Assembly: GCA_964351865.1 (NCBI GenBank)
Contig: CAYGPJ010000021.1
Coordinates: 1 to 64,000, forward strand
Source of the DNA: JBCDJI01 sp964351865
GTDB taxonomy: Bacteria > Verrucomicrobiota > Verrucomicrobiia > Methylacidiphilales > JBCBYL01
Direction: 5' to 3'
DNA: 64,000 nucleotides
Of the stretch, positions 33,991 to 42,997 are shown one piece after another. A model generated the notes under the pieces. It did not search any database, was not told where the DNA came from, and saw only the letters and a program-made list of their open reading frames with translations. The position numbers and the translations under genes were made by a program. Within the stretch, counting starts at the first letter, position 1, and every line of letters begins with the position of its first letter.

Positions 33991-34608
33991 TTATTTTAAC
34001 TCCCGGCCCCACAGTATGATTTCCGGTTGAACTTCCGGCTCGGTTTTGACCACTTCACGATAAAATACCGTGAATGGAATCGAACACTGAATCCGTCGCT
34101 GATCTTTATTGATCTTCGGGTTAATGCTGAAGATGCCAGACTTCTCCCGCAACCTGGCCGCATGCGGCCGTGCATAATCTTGAGCTTCCTGAATGCTCCC
34201 CTGTTTGATGCGCTCAGAAAATGCATTGAGCTCCTCGGCCGTAATGCTGCCCCACATTCGGCGCCACTGCTCAGGAGTGAAATGCAAATGATGAATCGCT
34301 ACAATTTTCTTTTCTCCCTCAGACTGCTGATAAAACCCGACCACCATTTCAAATGGCTGATCAATGGCAAACTGCCGTTCAGCGTCTCCCAGATAGATAC
34401 TGTTCTTCCACTCAATGAATTTCACGGAAATCGGAACGCCGGGGTGTTGTAAATTCGCAGAGCCGGGAATGTCCCAGTCATCGGTGTAGCCCCGCTGAAA
34501 CAAATGATTCCACACCCGCTGTTCGAAAGTAAATCCATGCGACTGTACTTCTTTGGCAAAGCCGCTAGCCGTCAAAAACAATAGAAACAAGGTTGGGCGT
34601 AAAACCAT
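33991..34608 (-). CDS. Exported protein, possible nuclease fold
   Basis: A 205-residue protein with a signal peptide (MVLRPTLFLLFLTASGFA). The mature N-terminus HGFTFEQRVWNHLFQRGYTD, then DDWDIPGS and PISVKFIEWKNSIYLGDAER, resembles a PD-(D/E)XK arrangement: Glu29, Asp46, then Glu66-Trp-Lys68. This is suggestive only; I do not recognise the family. The rest (ITAEELNAFSERIKQGSIQE, PFTVFYREVVKTEPEVQPEI) gives no further clue. Transcribed toward the transpeptidase, downstream of pckG with a terminator-like hairpin in between, so probably its own unit. Confidence 0.6.
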   Translation of the reverse strand: MVLRPTLFLLFLTASGFAKEVQSHGFTFEQRVWNHLFQRGYTDDWDIPGSANLQHPGVPISVKFIEWKNSIYLGDAERQFAIDQPFEMVVGFYQQSEGEKKIVAIHHLHFTPEQWRRMWGSITAEELNAFSERIKQGSIQEAQDYARPHAARLREKSGIFSINPKINKDQRRIQCSIPFTVFYREVVKTEPEVQPEIILWGRELK

Positions 34609-34679
34609 AGCTGCAACCTACACCATTCTCAGCACTGAGACAATTCGAGACGACCTGACCAGTCTCGCCTGACAACAAT

Positions 34680-34708
34680 CCACCCCGAGGCTTTCGCACT
34701 CGGGGTGG
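34680..34708 (-). terminator. Terminator-like hairpin after pckG
   Basis: A ten-base perfect stem, CCACCCCGAG with CTCGGGGTGG, around a nine-base loop lies about 40 bases past the pckG stop on the minus strand. The sequence following on that strand is ATTGTTGTC, so the T-run is weak. A transcript end for pckG is likely but not textbook. Confidence 0.55.
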
Positions 34709-34744
34709 CTGCAATAGGAGTTAAATTTATATATTCGTATTTTT

Positions 34745-36568
34745 TTACAAGCGGCATATCAACAACTCACGCTCATAGACCATTTCTTTCGGTAAATGCT
34801 CGTGCAGCTTGAGGAAGAGAGCTTCGTGTTGAAGTGTCTTCTGTTTCCAGATATCGCGGTCCACCAGCATCAGGTCATCCCACTGTTTCGCGGAGAAATC
34901 GAGACCGGTAAAGTCGATATCCTCGTAGTGAGGAACCCATCCCAGAGGTGTTTCTTTCGAAACTCCTCGACCGTGGACACGATCCACAATCCATTTGAGC
35001 ACCCGCATGTTTTCACCAAATCCGGGCCACATAAATTTGCCTTCCTCGTCTTTACGGAACCAGTTCACGTGGAAGATACGGGGTGTTTCGCTGAGGCGCT
35101 TACCCATCTTGATCCAGTGACGGAAGTAGTCTCCCATGTGGTATCCGCAGAAGGGCAGCATCGCGAACGGGTCGCGCCGGACTTCTCCGATATTTCCGAA
35201 GGCAGCTGCGGTCATTTCTGACCCGACCGTAGCACCAATGTAAACACCGTGTGTCCAGTTATATGCCTGGAAGATCAACGGCACATGACTCATGCGGCGC
35301 CCACCGAAGATGATGGCACTGATGGGAACTCCATCAGGATCTTCCCAGGCTTCGTCCAGACACGGACAGTTGCAGGCCGGTGCGGTGAAGCGGGCATTCG
35401 GGTGAGCGGCTTTTTCCTTAGAGCCTTTCGTCCACTCATTGCCTTTCCAGTCAATCAAAGTCCCTTCGGGTGGTTCCGGTGTCATGTCTTCCCACCAGAC
35501 ATCACCATCCGGGGTCAGAGCACAGTTGGTAAAGATGGTATTCTTCGAGCAACTTTCCATCGCATTCGGGTTGGTGTCGAAGTTCGTTCCGGGGGCCACA
35601 CCGAAGTAGCCTGCTTCCGGGTTGATGGCGCGAAGTTTTCCTTCTGCATCCGGCTTGATCCAGGCAATGTCGTCTCCCACGGTGGTGACTTTCCAGCCTT
35701 TTTCCGCAAAAGGTTTCGGCGGGATCAACATAGCAAAGTTCGTTTTACCACAGGCACTGGGGAAGGCGGCTGCCACGTAAGTCTTCTCTTTTTCCGGAGA
35801 TTCTACGCCGAGGATGAGCATATGCTCTGCCATCCAGCCTTCATCGCGAGCCATGCAGGAAGCGATACGCAGCGCAAAACACTTCTTACCCAATAAGGCA
35901 TTCCCTCCATAGCCACTACCGTAAGACCAGATTTCACGGGTCTCCGGGAAGTGAACAATGTACTTGGTGTCTGCGTTACAAGGCCAGCTCGTTTCGTCTT
36001 TCTGACCAGGCTCCAGCGGTGCACCTACTGTGTGGACACAAGGTACGACAAATTTATTACTCTTGTCGATTTCGTCAAAAACCGCCTGCCCCATGCGGGT
36101 CATGAGCTTCATGTTCACTACGACATAAGGGGAGTCGGTCAACTCGACCCCGATGTGAGCAATGTCCGATCCGATCGGGCCCATGCTGAATGGAATCACA
36201 TACATGGTGCGGCCTTTCATACAGCCGTTGAAAAGTGGTTTTAGCGTCTTGCGCATTTCACGCGGGTCCATCCAGTTATTGGTCGGTCCAGCCGCATCTT
36301 CACTCAGGCTACAGATGTAAGTGCGATCTTCAACGCGAGCAACATCACTGGGATCAGAGCGAAACAGATAACTGTTGGGACGTTTTTCTTCGTTGAGTTT
36401 AGTGGCCATGCCAGCTTCCACCATCTGGGTCAGCAGCATTTGGTTTTCTGCTTCAGAACCATCACACCAATGGACGCGATCCGGTTGCGTTTGTGCGGCT
36501 ATTTTTTCAACCCATTTAATCAGGTTCTCGTTTTTAACTGTGCCGTTGCCGACTTTTTCAATGTTCAT
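34745..36568 (-). CDS. pckG: GTP-dependent PEP carboxykinase
   Basis: A 607-residue enzyme interconverting oxaloacetate and phosphoenolpyruvate with GTP. The kinase P-loop is AAFPSACGKTNFAMLIPP; metal and substrate sites are TVGDDIAWIKPDAEGKLRAI and AINPEAGYFGVAPGTN. FTAPACNCPCLDEAWEDPDG, then VPISAIIFGGRRMSHVPLIF, and ESCSKNTIFTN are typical of the GTP form rather than the ATP form. Length matches the family (about 600). It points to gluconeogenesis from organic acids or amino acids. It is transcribed alone. A potential RNA hairpin directly precedes its ribosome binding site. Confidence 0.97.
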   Translation of the reverse strand: MNIEKVGNGTVKNENLIKWVEKIAAQTQPDRVHWCDGSEAENQMLLTQMVEAGMATKLNEEKRPNSYLFRSDPSDVARVEDRTYICSLSEDAAGPTNNWMDPREMRKTLKPLFNGCMKGRTMYVIPFSMGPIGSDIAHIGVELTDSPYVVVNMKLMTRMGQAVFDEIDKSNKFVVPCVHTVGAPLEPGQKDETSWPCNADTKYIVHFPETREIWSYGSGYGGNALLGKKCFALRIASCMARDEGWMAEHMLILGVESPEKEKTYVAAAFPSACGKTNFAMLIPPKPFAEKGWKVTTVGDDIAWIKPDAEGKLRAINPEAGYFGVAPGTNFDTNPNAMESCSKNTIFTNCALTPDGDVWWEDMTPEPPEGTLIDWKGNEWTKGSKEKAAHPNARFTAPACNCPCLDEAWEDPDGVPISAIIFGGRRMSHVPLIFQAYNWTHGVYIGATVGSEMTAAAFGNIGEVRRDPFAMLPFCGYHMGDYFRHWIKMGKRLSETPRIFHVNWFRKDEEGKFMWPGFGENMRVLKWIVDRVHGRGVSKETPLGWVPHYEDIDFTGLDFSAKQWDDLMLVDRDIWKQKTLQHEALFLKLHEHLPKEMVYERELLICRL

Positions 36569-36581
36569 TTATTACTTTCCT

Positions 36582-36623
36582 TTATAGTTAAGCTTCTCTG
36601 CTTCTTAGTATGGTTAACTATAA
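36582..36623 (-). promoter_or_regulatory. Inverted repeat next to pckG ribosome site
   Basis: TTATAGTTAA and TTAACTATAA (36582-36591 and 36614-36623) are perfect 10-base arms separated by 22 bases. On the minus strand the second arm runs straight into AGGAAAGTAATAAATG, so the stem abuts the Shine-Dalgarno of pckG. It could be a DNA operator or an mRNA hairpin that limits ribosome access. Confidence 0.45.
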
Positions 36624-36681
36624 GTAAATTTAATCTTATCCAGCCGAGAGATCAAGCTTAATTTTGTGAGGGTTAGACAAA

Positions 36682-38214
36682 TTATTCGCTGGCGCGCTCA
36701 ACCCGCGGGTAGAGGGGGACCGGCTTACCGAGAGGAACCTTACTAACCCATTGCGGCCAAGTGACTTCAGTACTGTGAGGCAAGGGGTGGTCTATCGCAA
36801 GTTGTTCTAAGATTTTAGCGGCGGAATCTGGTAAGACTGGCTCCAATTCACTGCCCAAAACCCATAAAGCGGTTACCATGTGGTTCAAAACCGTGTCTAA
36901 TCGCTCCTGATTTGCACCATCTTTAGCTAATTTCCAGGGAGCTGCTTCTTCAATATACTGGTTGGCACGAGTAATCCCCTTCCAAAGTTCTGTCAGAGCG
37001 AGGTGAACTTGCCACTGATCCATCAACTCACGGTATTTAACAATCGAACTCAGCACATCGGTTTTTAACTGGGTTTCCAGCTCCGTATCCGTGCATTGCA
37101 GTGGAACCAGTCCTTCGCGATAACGAGCGACCATGGATATACTCCGATTAAGCAAATTGCCCAGATTGTTTCCCAGCTCAGACTGATACCGTTGATGGAA
37201 CTGGTCTGCTGAGAAATCCGCATCCTGACCCAGAGCCATTTCTCTGAGCACATAATATCGAAAGGCATCACGACCATAGACTTCAACCAGACTGAGAGGA
37301 TCAATCACATTGCCCGTCGATTTACTCATGACCGCCTGGTTCAACGTCCAGAATCCATGCACCAGCAACCGCTTCGGCATCGGCACCCCAATCGCTCTCA
37401 ACATGATCGACCAGTAAACCGCATGAGCAGGAACCATAATATCCTTGCCGATGACATGAATGGCAGGCCACCAGTCCCCGGCTTTCTCACCATCAAAACC
37501 AATCACCGAGATGTAGTTGATGAGTGCATCAAACCAGACGTAAGTCACCTGATCCTCATCAAAGGGTAATGGTATTCCCCAACTCAGGCGAGAAACAGGC
37601 CTGGAAATGCACAGATCCGGTATAGGCTTGTCCAGCGCTCCCAACACTTCCTTCGTCCGAAACGAGGGATAGATCCAGTCGGGGTTGCTTTTAAGAAACT
37701 CAATCAGCCATTCGCGATACTGGGAAAGCTTGAAATAATAGACCTTTTCCTGCAAGTGGACGACGTCTCCATATTGTGACGGCCACTCCCCATTCACCTT
37801 ATCATCTTCGGTCAGAAACTGCTCCTGCTTGGCGCTGTAAAAGCCTTCATACTGCCCCTCGTAAATCTCGCCGGCATCAAAGAGCTTCTGCAGAATCGTC
37901 TGAACGACCTTTTTATGGCGAGGTTCGGAGGTGCGGATGAAATCATCATAGCTGATTCCCAGGTCGTCGCTGAGCGACCGGAAATGCCCAGCGTTCTCGT
38001 TAGCCAAGTCCTGTGGTTCCCGCCCCTGGGCCGCGGCCGACTGCTGCACCTTCATCCCATGCTCATCCACACCCGTCAGAAAAAAAACATCTTTCCCACG
38101 TCGTCGTTCAAACCGCGCCAACATATCCGTCAGCACCTTTTCATAAGCATGTCCTAAATGGGGACGACCGTTGACGTAATCGATTGCGGTAGTGATGTAA
38201 AATTTCTCTGCCAT
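36682..38214 (-). CDS. metG: Methionyl-tRNA synthetase
   Basis: A 510-residue class I synthetase from the ATG at 38214 (a 33-residue upstream extension has no family match). Signature elements: FYITTAIDYVNGRPHLGHAY (HIGH-type motif HLGHAY), FLTGVDEHGMKVQQSA, YVWFDALINYISVIGF, and VMSKSTGNVIDP (KMSKS-type). The zinc-knuckle Cys residues seen in E. coli MetG are absent in the YEGFYSAKQEQFLTEDDKVN segment. There is no C-terminal tRNA-binding OB domain. This short metal-free form resembles those of several bacterial phyla. It supplies Met-tRNA for all protein synthesis. Confidence 0.96.
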   Translation of the reverse strand: MAEKFYITTAIDYVNGRPHLGHAYEKVLTDMLARFERRRGKDVFFLTGVDEHGMKVQQSAAAQGREPQDLANENAGHFRSLSDDLGISYDDFIRTSEPRHKKVVQTILQKLFDAGEIYEGQYEGFYSAKQEQFLTEDDKVNGEWPSQYGDVVHLQEKVYYFKLSQYREWLIEFLKSNPDWIYPSFRTKEVLGALDKPIPDLCISRPVSRLSWGIPLPFDEDQVTYVWFDALINYISVIGFDGEKAGDWWPAIHVIGKDIMVPAHAVYWSIMLRAIGVPMPKRLLVHGFWTLNQAVMSKSTGNVIDPLSLVEVYGRDAFRYYVLREMALGQDADFSADQFHQRYQSELGNNLGNLLNRSISMVARYREGLVPLQCTDTELETQLKTDVLSSIVKYRELMDQWQVHLALTELWKGITRANQYIEEAAPWKLAKDGANQERLDTVLNHMVTALWVLGSELEPVLPDSAAKILEQLAIDHPLPHSTEVTWPQWVSKVPLGKPVPLYPRVERASE

Positions 38215-38349
38215 GGGCGGGACATTAAAGCGAGCAGAGCGAGGAATGCAACCCCTTGCGTTTGTGGTGACACGCCTGAGGCTGGCTTGGCCTATTCCGA
38301 ACTGAGCTGACAAGTTTGACGAAACTGCCGCGTCTGCTATTGCTTGATC

Positions 38350-39009
38350 ATGATTAAACCATTTCTTTTTACTCTCGCACTGGTTTCAGTGTTTCAGATT
38401 CACAGCTATGCGCAAAGCTCTCCCGAAATGGATGAGCGTATTGCGGATGCCATTAATATTATTCGTGAAAAACAGTCCTCTCCGAAACCGGTTCCTCAGG
38501 CGGTGATTAATGAAGCTAAGGGAATTGCCATCATTGAAATCACGAAAGGCGGGTTAGGTCTGAGTGGACAGCACGGAGAAGGGGTTCTCATTGCTAAAAC
38601 GAAATCTGGCTGGTCCGCGCCATCTGCATTCTACACCTCAGGTGGCGGCATCGGACTACAGGTAGGAGTTGAAGTCCGACGGTTGATCTACATTCTAAAT
38701 ACTGCGGATGCAGTAAACGCTTTTGCTCAGAAGGGTAAATTTAAGCTGAATGCCATCGCTAACGCCACGGCCGGTCCGGATACTCTCACCGAAGAAGCCT
38801 CCACCATTAACAAACAAGATATCTACGTTTATGCGACCACAGATGGAGCCTTTGCCGGTGCTGCCGTTGGCAGTGATCGTTTGGGAACGGATCTGAAGGT
38901 GAATCAGAAAACCTACGGGCCAAAAGTCACCACTGGCGATATCCTCAACGGTAAAGTCTCACGCCCTGCGGCTGCGGCAGAATTATACCAAGTGCTCAAG
39001 CTGCAGTAA
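38350..39009 (+). CDS. SYLF/YSC84-domain exported protein
   Basis: A 219-residue protein with a signal peptide (KPFLFTLALVSVFQIHSYAQ) and a SYLF/YSC84-type lipid-binding domain. Matching parts are AVINEAKGIAIIEITKGGLG, GQHGEGVLIAKTKSGWSAPS and VEVRRLIYILNTADAVNAFA. Bacterial members are periplasmic or outer-membrane associated and of unclear function, likely lipid binding. The ATG at 38350 is favoured over a TTG at 38344. It lies divergent from metG and convergent to the YnbE-YdbL gene, so it is probably monocistronic. Confidence 0.85.
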   Translation: MIKPFLFTLALVSVFQIHSYAQSSPEMDERIADAINIIREKQSSPKPVPQAVINEAKGIAIIEITKGGLGLSGQHGEGVLIAKTKSGWSAPSAFYTSGGGIGLQVGVEVRRLIYILNTADAVNAFAQKGKFKLNAIANATAGPDTLTEEASTINKQDIYVYATTDGAFAGAAVGSDRLGTDLKVNQKTYGPKVTTGDILNGKVSRPAAAAELYQVLKLQ

Positions 39010-39024
39010 TCGTCTGCTCTAAAT

Positions 39025-39507
39025 CTACTTCTGAGCCCATTCACCGGCATCGTTTTCAAGCCACTCACCCGGAAAGGAAGCTTCCCGGGCGCGTTTGGTA
39101 AATTCTTTAGCGATCACTTCGACCGGCTTTTCCTTTTCTTCCGCTTCCGCTTCAAATAAAGCCCGCCGATCTGCATTCTCCTCTGCCAGGATTCTTTGGG
39201 CATAATCAGCATAGACAGGGTCGGTCGGCACATTTTTCATTTTGAGGTAGCCTTCATTGCCCAGTCCGACCACCCGATCGTTTTTTAAATTCTGAACTTC
39301 AGCCATGCGATAACGACGGGCTTCCTGTGGCGTCTTGGTTTCTTTGCTCTTTCCCGCATTTCCGGAAGATTTTTCCTCATGGGTATAAACATCTACCTTC
39401 ATGTCGACATCGATTTTCACCGGCTCCGGCGTCGACAAACGAACTGTCGGGGCACATGAAATCACTCCCAATGATAAAACCATAATGATACTCAGACTAT
39501 TTTTCAT
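39025..39507 (-). CDS. YnbE-YdbL fusion lipoprotein
   Basis: A 160-residue lipoprotein (signal MKNSLSIIMVLSLGVISC). The first segment after the Cys, CAPTVRLSTPEPVKIDVDMK, follows the pattern of E. coli YnbE, whose short beta strand augments the C-terminus of YdbH. The C-terminal 95 residues (EVQNLKNDRVVGLGNEGYLK, ILAEENADRRALFEAEAEEK, AREASFPGEWLENDAGEWAQ) match YdbL/DUF1318. In E. coli these are separate ynbE and ydbL genes in one operon with ydbH; here they are one chain. The gene follows the YdbH-like gene by 14 bases. Part of a probable inner-to-outer membrane lipid bridge. Confidence 0.85.
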   Translation of the reverse strand: MKNSLSIIMVLSLGVISCAPTVRLSTPEPVKIDVDMKVDVYTHEEKSSGNAGKSKETKTPQEARRYRMAEVQNLKNDRVVGLGNEGYLKMKNVPTDPVYADYAQRILAEENADRRALFEAEAEEKEKPVEVIAKEFTKRAREASFPGEWLENDAGEWAQK

Positions 39508-39521
39508 AACTATATAATAAT

Positions 39522-41159
39522 TTACCACCCGAATCCCGGGGACGCTCTTAGATCACTCCAATTGATTAGAAAATTACGCTCTCCCTGCTCTCCGTCGAAC
39601 TGTAAATCAATAAAGCTTTGTGGCGGATAAAAGCTGAATCGGCAAGATCCTTGATAATAATCATAATCACGAAACGCGTTTAACGCGATGGTCGTCGCAT
39701 CTTTTTTAAGCGTATACCAATCCTCCGGCAATTTTTTCAAGAGATCATCGACGGCGAACACGGTCAGTTTGCCTGGCTCATTCCAGTTAATTTCTCCCTT
39801 GGCAGAGACGATATTCTGCTCGCTGCCGCTCACTTCAATCGAACCGCTTACCGGACCATCAAATGCGATATACTCAGGAGCCAATTTTTCAGCGATAGCA
39901 CTTACCTCGGTGTCGGTAACCGAGGCATCTGCCGCCCACTTCATTCCTTCGTTTACCATAATACTGAGATTTCCCTCGGTATAGCCGCCATAGCTTTCCC
40001 CGCCCAACTTGGCATAGATGCCCTCCTTATCGAAAGTGATCGAGACCCACGCCTTAGTCGCCGTCACCCCTTTCCATGAGATGGAATCCATAAAGACAGT
40101 ATTCACAATATTATCCACCGTTCCTTCCCCGGGCGGCAGACTAAAGGCCATTTCCCCATTCATATTACTGACCCGCACCCCGTATTCCGGATAGTTGAGG
40201 TTGGTTGGTGGTATCTTCAAATTCATCTTTAACGGGGCATTGGCAAAATCGGCTAACACCAAGCCGTTCTGCTCCATTTCATAAATAATCGGTAGCGTGA
40301 AGCCCGGATTTCCTAATGCAGTCACCCTTAATCTGCCTCCCTCCACGCTAAAAGTGCCTAATGACCACGGCATTTGCTCAACCGCCGCCGGCTTCTCCAG
40401 TTTATCCTGCTTTTGTATCTCATCCACCAACCAGAATAAATCCTCTCCTACATTAATGAGCGGGTTTTCAATCGTCAGACGATCTATCTGGCGCGATTGG
40501 ATGCCAGCCCAACTGAATACCAAGGTGATTTTTTCGAATGATAGCACTTCCGCCATCGCATCATAGGGAGAATAAATCACCAGATCATGAATCTCCACTT
40601 TCTGCAACTCAGATGCCGCCGGATCACTGGTTTCGCCTCCCAGATGCAGATTTTCAAAGTAAAGCGGAGTCACTTCGCCTAACCTGACTGGTATCGGTGG
40701 AATCCCGGCTCCCAGATCATCCAGCACCAACACCGCCTGGCCCAAAATAAGTTTATCTAAAATAAAGGGCCGAATATTAACCTCTTTTTTGACAGCAGCT
40801 TCCGTGTCCTTTTTCTGCAATTTTTGTAATTCACTAGATCGTAATTCCAGCCCATGCACCCGCAACATCGAAATTCGACTCTGCGTGAGATTTTTCCACC
40901 CCCAACCCAATTCAATAAAATCAATATGCCCCAAGGCTCCCAGATCAACATCTCTGAGCTCCAAGCTACCTCCCACATCTATGGAGGCTTCGCCGATCTG
41001 CATATCCACCCCAGCTGCGGATGCGGCACGTTCGAGCAAGGCTTTGGCATGCTCATCGCGATCCTGATACAAGACAAACACCAGCACCGCTATCAGCACA
41101 CTCAGAGCCAACAGGCTGGCGGCAATCCGTACGGAACGTTTTCTGAAGAACTGAGCCAT
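39522..41159 (-). CDS. YdbH-like AsmA-type intermembrane protein
   Basis: A 545-residue protein from the ATG at 41159. An N-terminal membrane anchor (SVRIAASLLALSVLIAVLVF) precedes a long beta-rich periplasmic region of AsmA/YdbH character (ASIDVGGSLELRDVDLGALG, SFEKITLVFSWAGIQSRQID, FDGPVSGSIEVSGSEQNIVS). E. coli YdbH has 879 residues, so this form is shorter. The neighbour is a YnbE-YdbL fusion, which strongly supports YdbH identity. Such proteins form hydrophobic grooves that move phospholipid across the periplasm. It lies just downstream of, and may be co-transcribed with, the photolyase gene. Confidence 0.78.
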   Translation of the reverse strand: MAQFFRKRSVRIAASLLALSVLIAVLVFVLYQDRDEHAKALLERAASAAGVDMQIGEASIDVGGSLELRDVDLGALGHIDFIELGWGWKNLTQSRISMLRVHGLELRSSELQKLQKKDTEAAVKKEVNIRPFILDKLILGQAVLVLDDLGAGIPPIPVRLGEVTPLYFENLHLGGETSDPAASELQKVEIHDLVIYSPYDAMAEVLSFEKITLVFSWAGIQSRQIDRLTIENPLINVGEDLFWLVDEIQKQDKLEKPAAVEQMPWSLGTFSVEGGRLRVTALGNPGFTLPIIYEMEQNGLVLADFANAPLKMNLKIPPTNLNYPEYGVRVSNMNGEMAFSLPPGEGTVDNIVNTVFMDSISWKGVTATKAWVSITFDKEGIYAKLGGESYGGYTEGNLSIMVNEGMKWAADASVTDTEVSAIAEKLAPEYIAFDGPVSGSIEVSGSEQNIVSAKGEINWNEPGKLTVFAVDDLLKKLPEDWYTLKKDATTIALNAFRDYDYYQGSCRFSFYPPQSFIDLQFDGEQGERNFLINWSDLRASPGFGW

Positions 41160-41165
41160 CAAAGG

Positions 41166-42503
41166 CTAGCTTTTCAGCTTTTTGTAAAGAGCCAAGGCTT
41201 TTTGACGTTGTTCGCTGTGATCCACAATAGGTTGATAAGTTTCAGGATCCGTCTCTCCCACCCATTTTTCGATAAACTTACCCTCCGGGTCGAACTTTTT
41301 CGCCTGACTGTAGGGATTGAAGATCCGGAAATACGGTTGAGCATCGGTGCCGGTTCCTGCCGCCCATTGCCAACCCCCATTATTCGCCGCCAGATCTCCA
41401 TCTAATAACTGCTCCATGAAATACTTCTCACCCCAGCGCCAGTCGATCAGCAGATCTTTAGTCAAAAAACTGGCTACGATCATGCGTAGTCGGTTATGCA
41501 TCCAGCCCGTTTCGTTTAACTGTCGCATCGCCGCATCTACAATCGGAAATCCCGTTCTACCTTCGCACCACGCCTTGAATTTCTCCGGATCGTTTTCCCA
41601 CTCGAGCGCATCATACTCGGTGCGGAAGCATCCATTTTCCACATGCGGAAAATGATAGAGTATATGTTTGTAGAAATCTCGCCAGATCAGCTCAGAAATA
41701 AATATCTCTGCCCCGCGTGAAGCCACGCCTCCTTTAGCATATTCCTTGGCTGCGGCGGCATGCACGCTGCGCGGACCAATGGCACCGAACCGTAGATCTG
41801 CTGAGAGCCGTGAGGTCTGGTCGAGATCAGGAAAATCTCTGACTTTGTCATAGGATCCGATAGATTGATTGATGAACTCATCCAGCCGTTTACGAGCAGC
41901 CTTTTCACCGGCTTCGGGCAGACTGATTTGCACTCTATGGCCGATCGCGTCCGCTGCGGGGATCGGATCTGACTTCATTTTCCAGGTCTTTTTGAGTGTT
42001 TTCGGTCGTGGCCGCGGCTTATCATGATATGCTTCTTTCCACTTACGGGAAAAAGGGGTGTAAACCACATAAGGCGTTCCATCATCCTTGAGAATATTAC
42101 CGGGAGGGCACAGGCACTGATCTTCATGCACCCTCACCTGAAAGCCCGCAGACTCACAGGACTCACGCACCGCAGCATCGCGTTGCTTTGCATATGACTC
42201 ATAATCATCATTCCAGCAAACCATCTCGGCACCGGTTTCTTGCAGCACTTCCACCAGAATTTTCGCGGGATCACCATAGCGCAGCAACAACTGGGAACCC
42301 AGGTGCTGAAGATTTTGATCCAGCGATCTCAAACACCCTAGCAGATAGGCCACGCGTCGGGATCCGGTCCCTTGATGTTTAAGTATCCCGGGGTCCAGTA
42401 CAAATACGGGAACCACTTCATCAACATCACTCAGTGCCGCTGCCAGTGCGGTGTTGTCGCTGAGCCGTAAATCACGTCGAAACCAAACGACTGCTCGTTT
42501 CAT
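41166..42503 (-). CDS. phrB: Deoxyribodipyrimidine photolyase
   Basis: A 445-residue photolyase from the ATG at 42503, with GAAGAAGGGG upstream. The N-terminal Rossmann-like antenna domain starts KRAVVWFRRDLRLSDNTALA. The FAD-binding helical domain has ELIWRDFYKHILYHFPHVEN, WCEGRTGFPIVDAAMRQLNE, WMHNRLRMIVASFLTKDLLI, WRWGEKYFMEQLLDGDLAAN and NGGWQWAAGTGTDAQPYFRI. It repairs cyclobutane pyrimidine dimers with blue light. The start overlaps the stop of the upstream SRPBCC gene by four bases. A light-exposed habitat is inferred. Confidence 0.95.
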   Translation of the reverse strand: MKRAVVWFRRDLRLSDNTALAAALSDVDEVVPVFVLDPGILKHQGTGSRRVAYLLGCLRSLDQNLQHLGSQLLLRYGDPAKILVEVLQETGAEMVCWNDDYESYAKQRDAAVRESCESAGFQVRVHEDQCLCPPGNILKDDGTPYVVYTPFSRKWKEAYHDKPRPRPKTLKKTWKMKSDPIPAADAIGHRVQISLPEAGEKAARKRLDEFINQSIGSYDKVRDFPDLDQTSRLSADLRFGAIGPRSVHAAAAKEYAKGGVASRGAEIFISELIWRDFYKHILYHFPHVENGCFRTEYDALEWENDPEKFKAWCEGRTGFPIVDAAMRQLNETGWMHNRLRMIVASFLTKDLLIDWRWGEKYFMEQLLDGDLAANNGGWQWAAGTGTDAQPYFRIFNPYSQAKKFDPEGKFIEKWVGETDPETYQPIVDHSEQRQKALALYKKLKS

Positions 42504-42976
42504 GAATACCCCTTCTTCATGGTAGAAAAATACCGGACGGTTTGGTAGTGTCGAAACTGAAACAACCCCCACAGAAACCATTTTGCGGGCCATCCCAGCC
42601 ACCTGGCTAAAATCCCGCCGGGCGCTTCAAAGTGCACGGTGTCGGTCATGATGGTGCCCTCAAGATGCTGGTTAAATTCATGCCGGTGAACCCAGGACGG
42701 GAAAGGGGACTCCAGAGCACGGTCCACCATCACCGCCCACGCTCCATTTTCACTTAAAGATAACTCATTCACCTCTATCACCCAGTGCTGAATGCCGAAA
42801 GGAGTCTTCACCGTCAACGAGCACTGTGAGCCCTTTTCCAGCAAAGCGGGGAAATCCGATTCTATAACCCGAGCTCCGGGCGGTTGCACCTGCTTTAAAT
42901 TTGCAGGATTGCGATGAAACGCCAAAACCTCATCCACAGGTGCCGGCACCAGCACTGATTTATGAAACACAGGCAT
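42500..42976 (-). CDS. SRPBCC-fold protein coupled to photolyase
   Basis: A 158-residue protein with a START/SRPBCC-type pattern: FHKSVLVPAPVDEVLAFHRN at the start, SPFPSWVHRHEFNQHLEGTI and MTDTVHFEAPGGILARWLG in the middle, then WFLWGLFQFRHYQTVRYF. Such proteins bind hydrophobic ligands; this group is often found beside photolyase or epimerase genes and is sometimes annotated as a cell-division-inhibitor-like protein. Its stop overlaps the photolyase ATG by four bases, so the two are translationally coupled. The ligand is unknown. Confidence 0.8.
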   Translation of the reverse strand: MPVFHKSVLVPAPVDEVLAFHRNPANLKQVQPPGARVIESDFPALLEKGSQCSLTVKTPFGIQHWVIEVNELSLSENGAWAVMVDRALESPFPSWVHRHEFNQHLEGTIMTDTVHFEAPGGILARWLGWPAKWFLWGLFQFRHYQTVRYFSTMKKGYS

Positions 42977-42997
42977 TACTGGTATTGGAATATTTCA

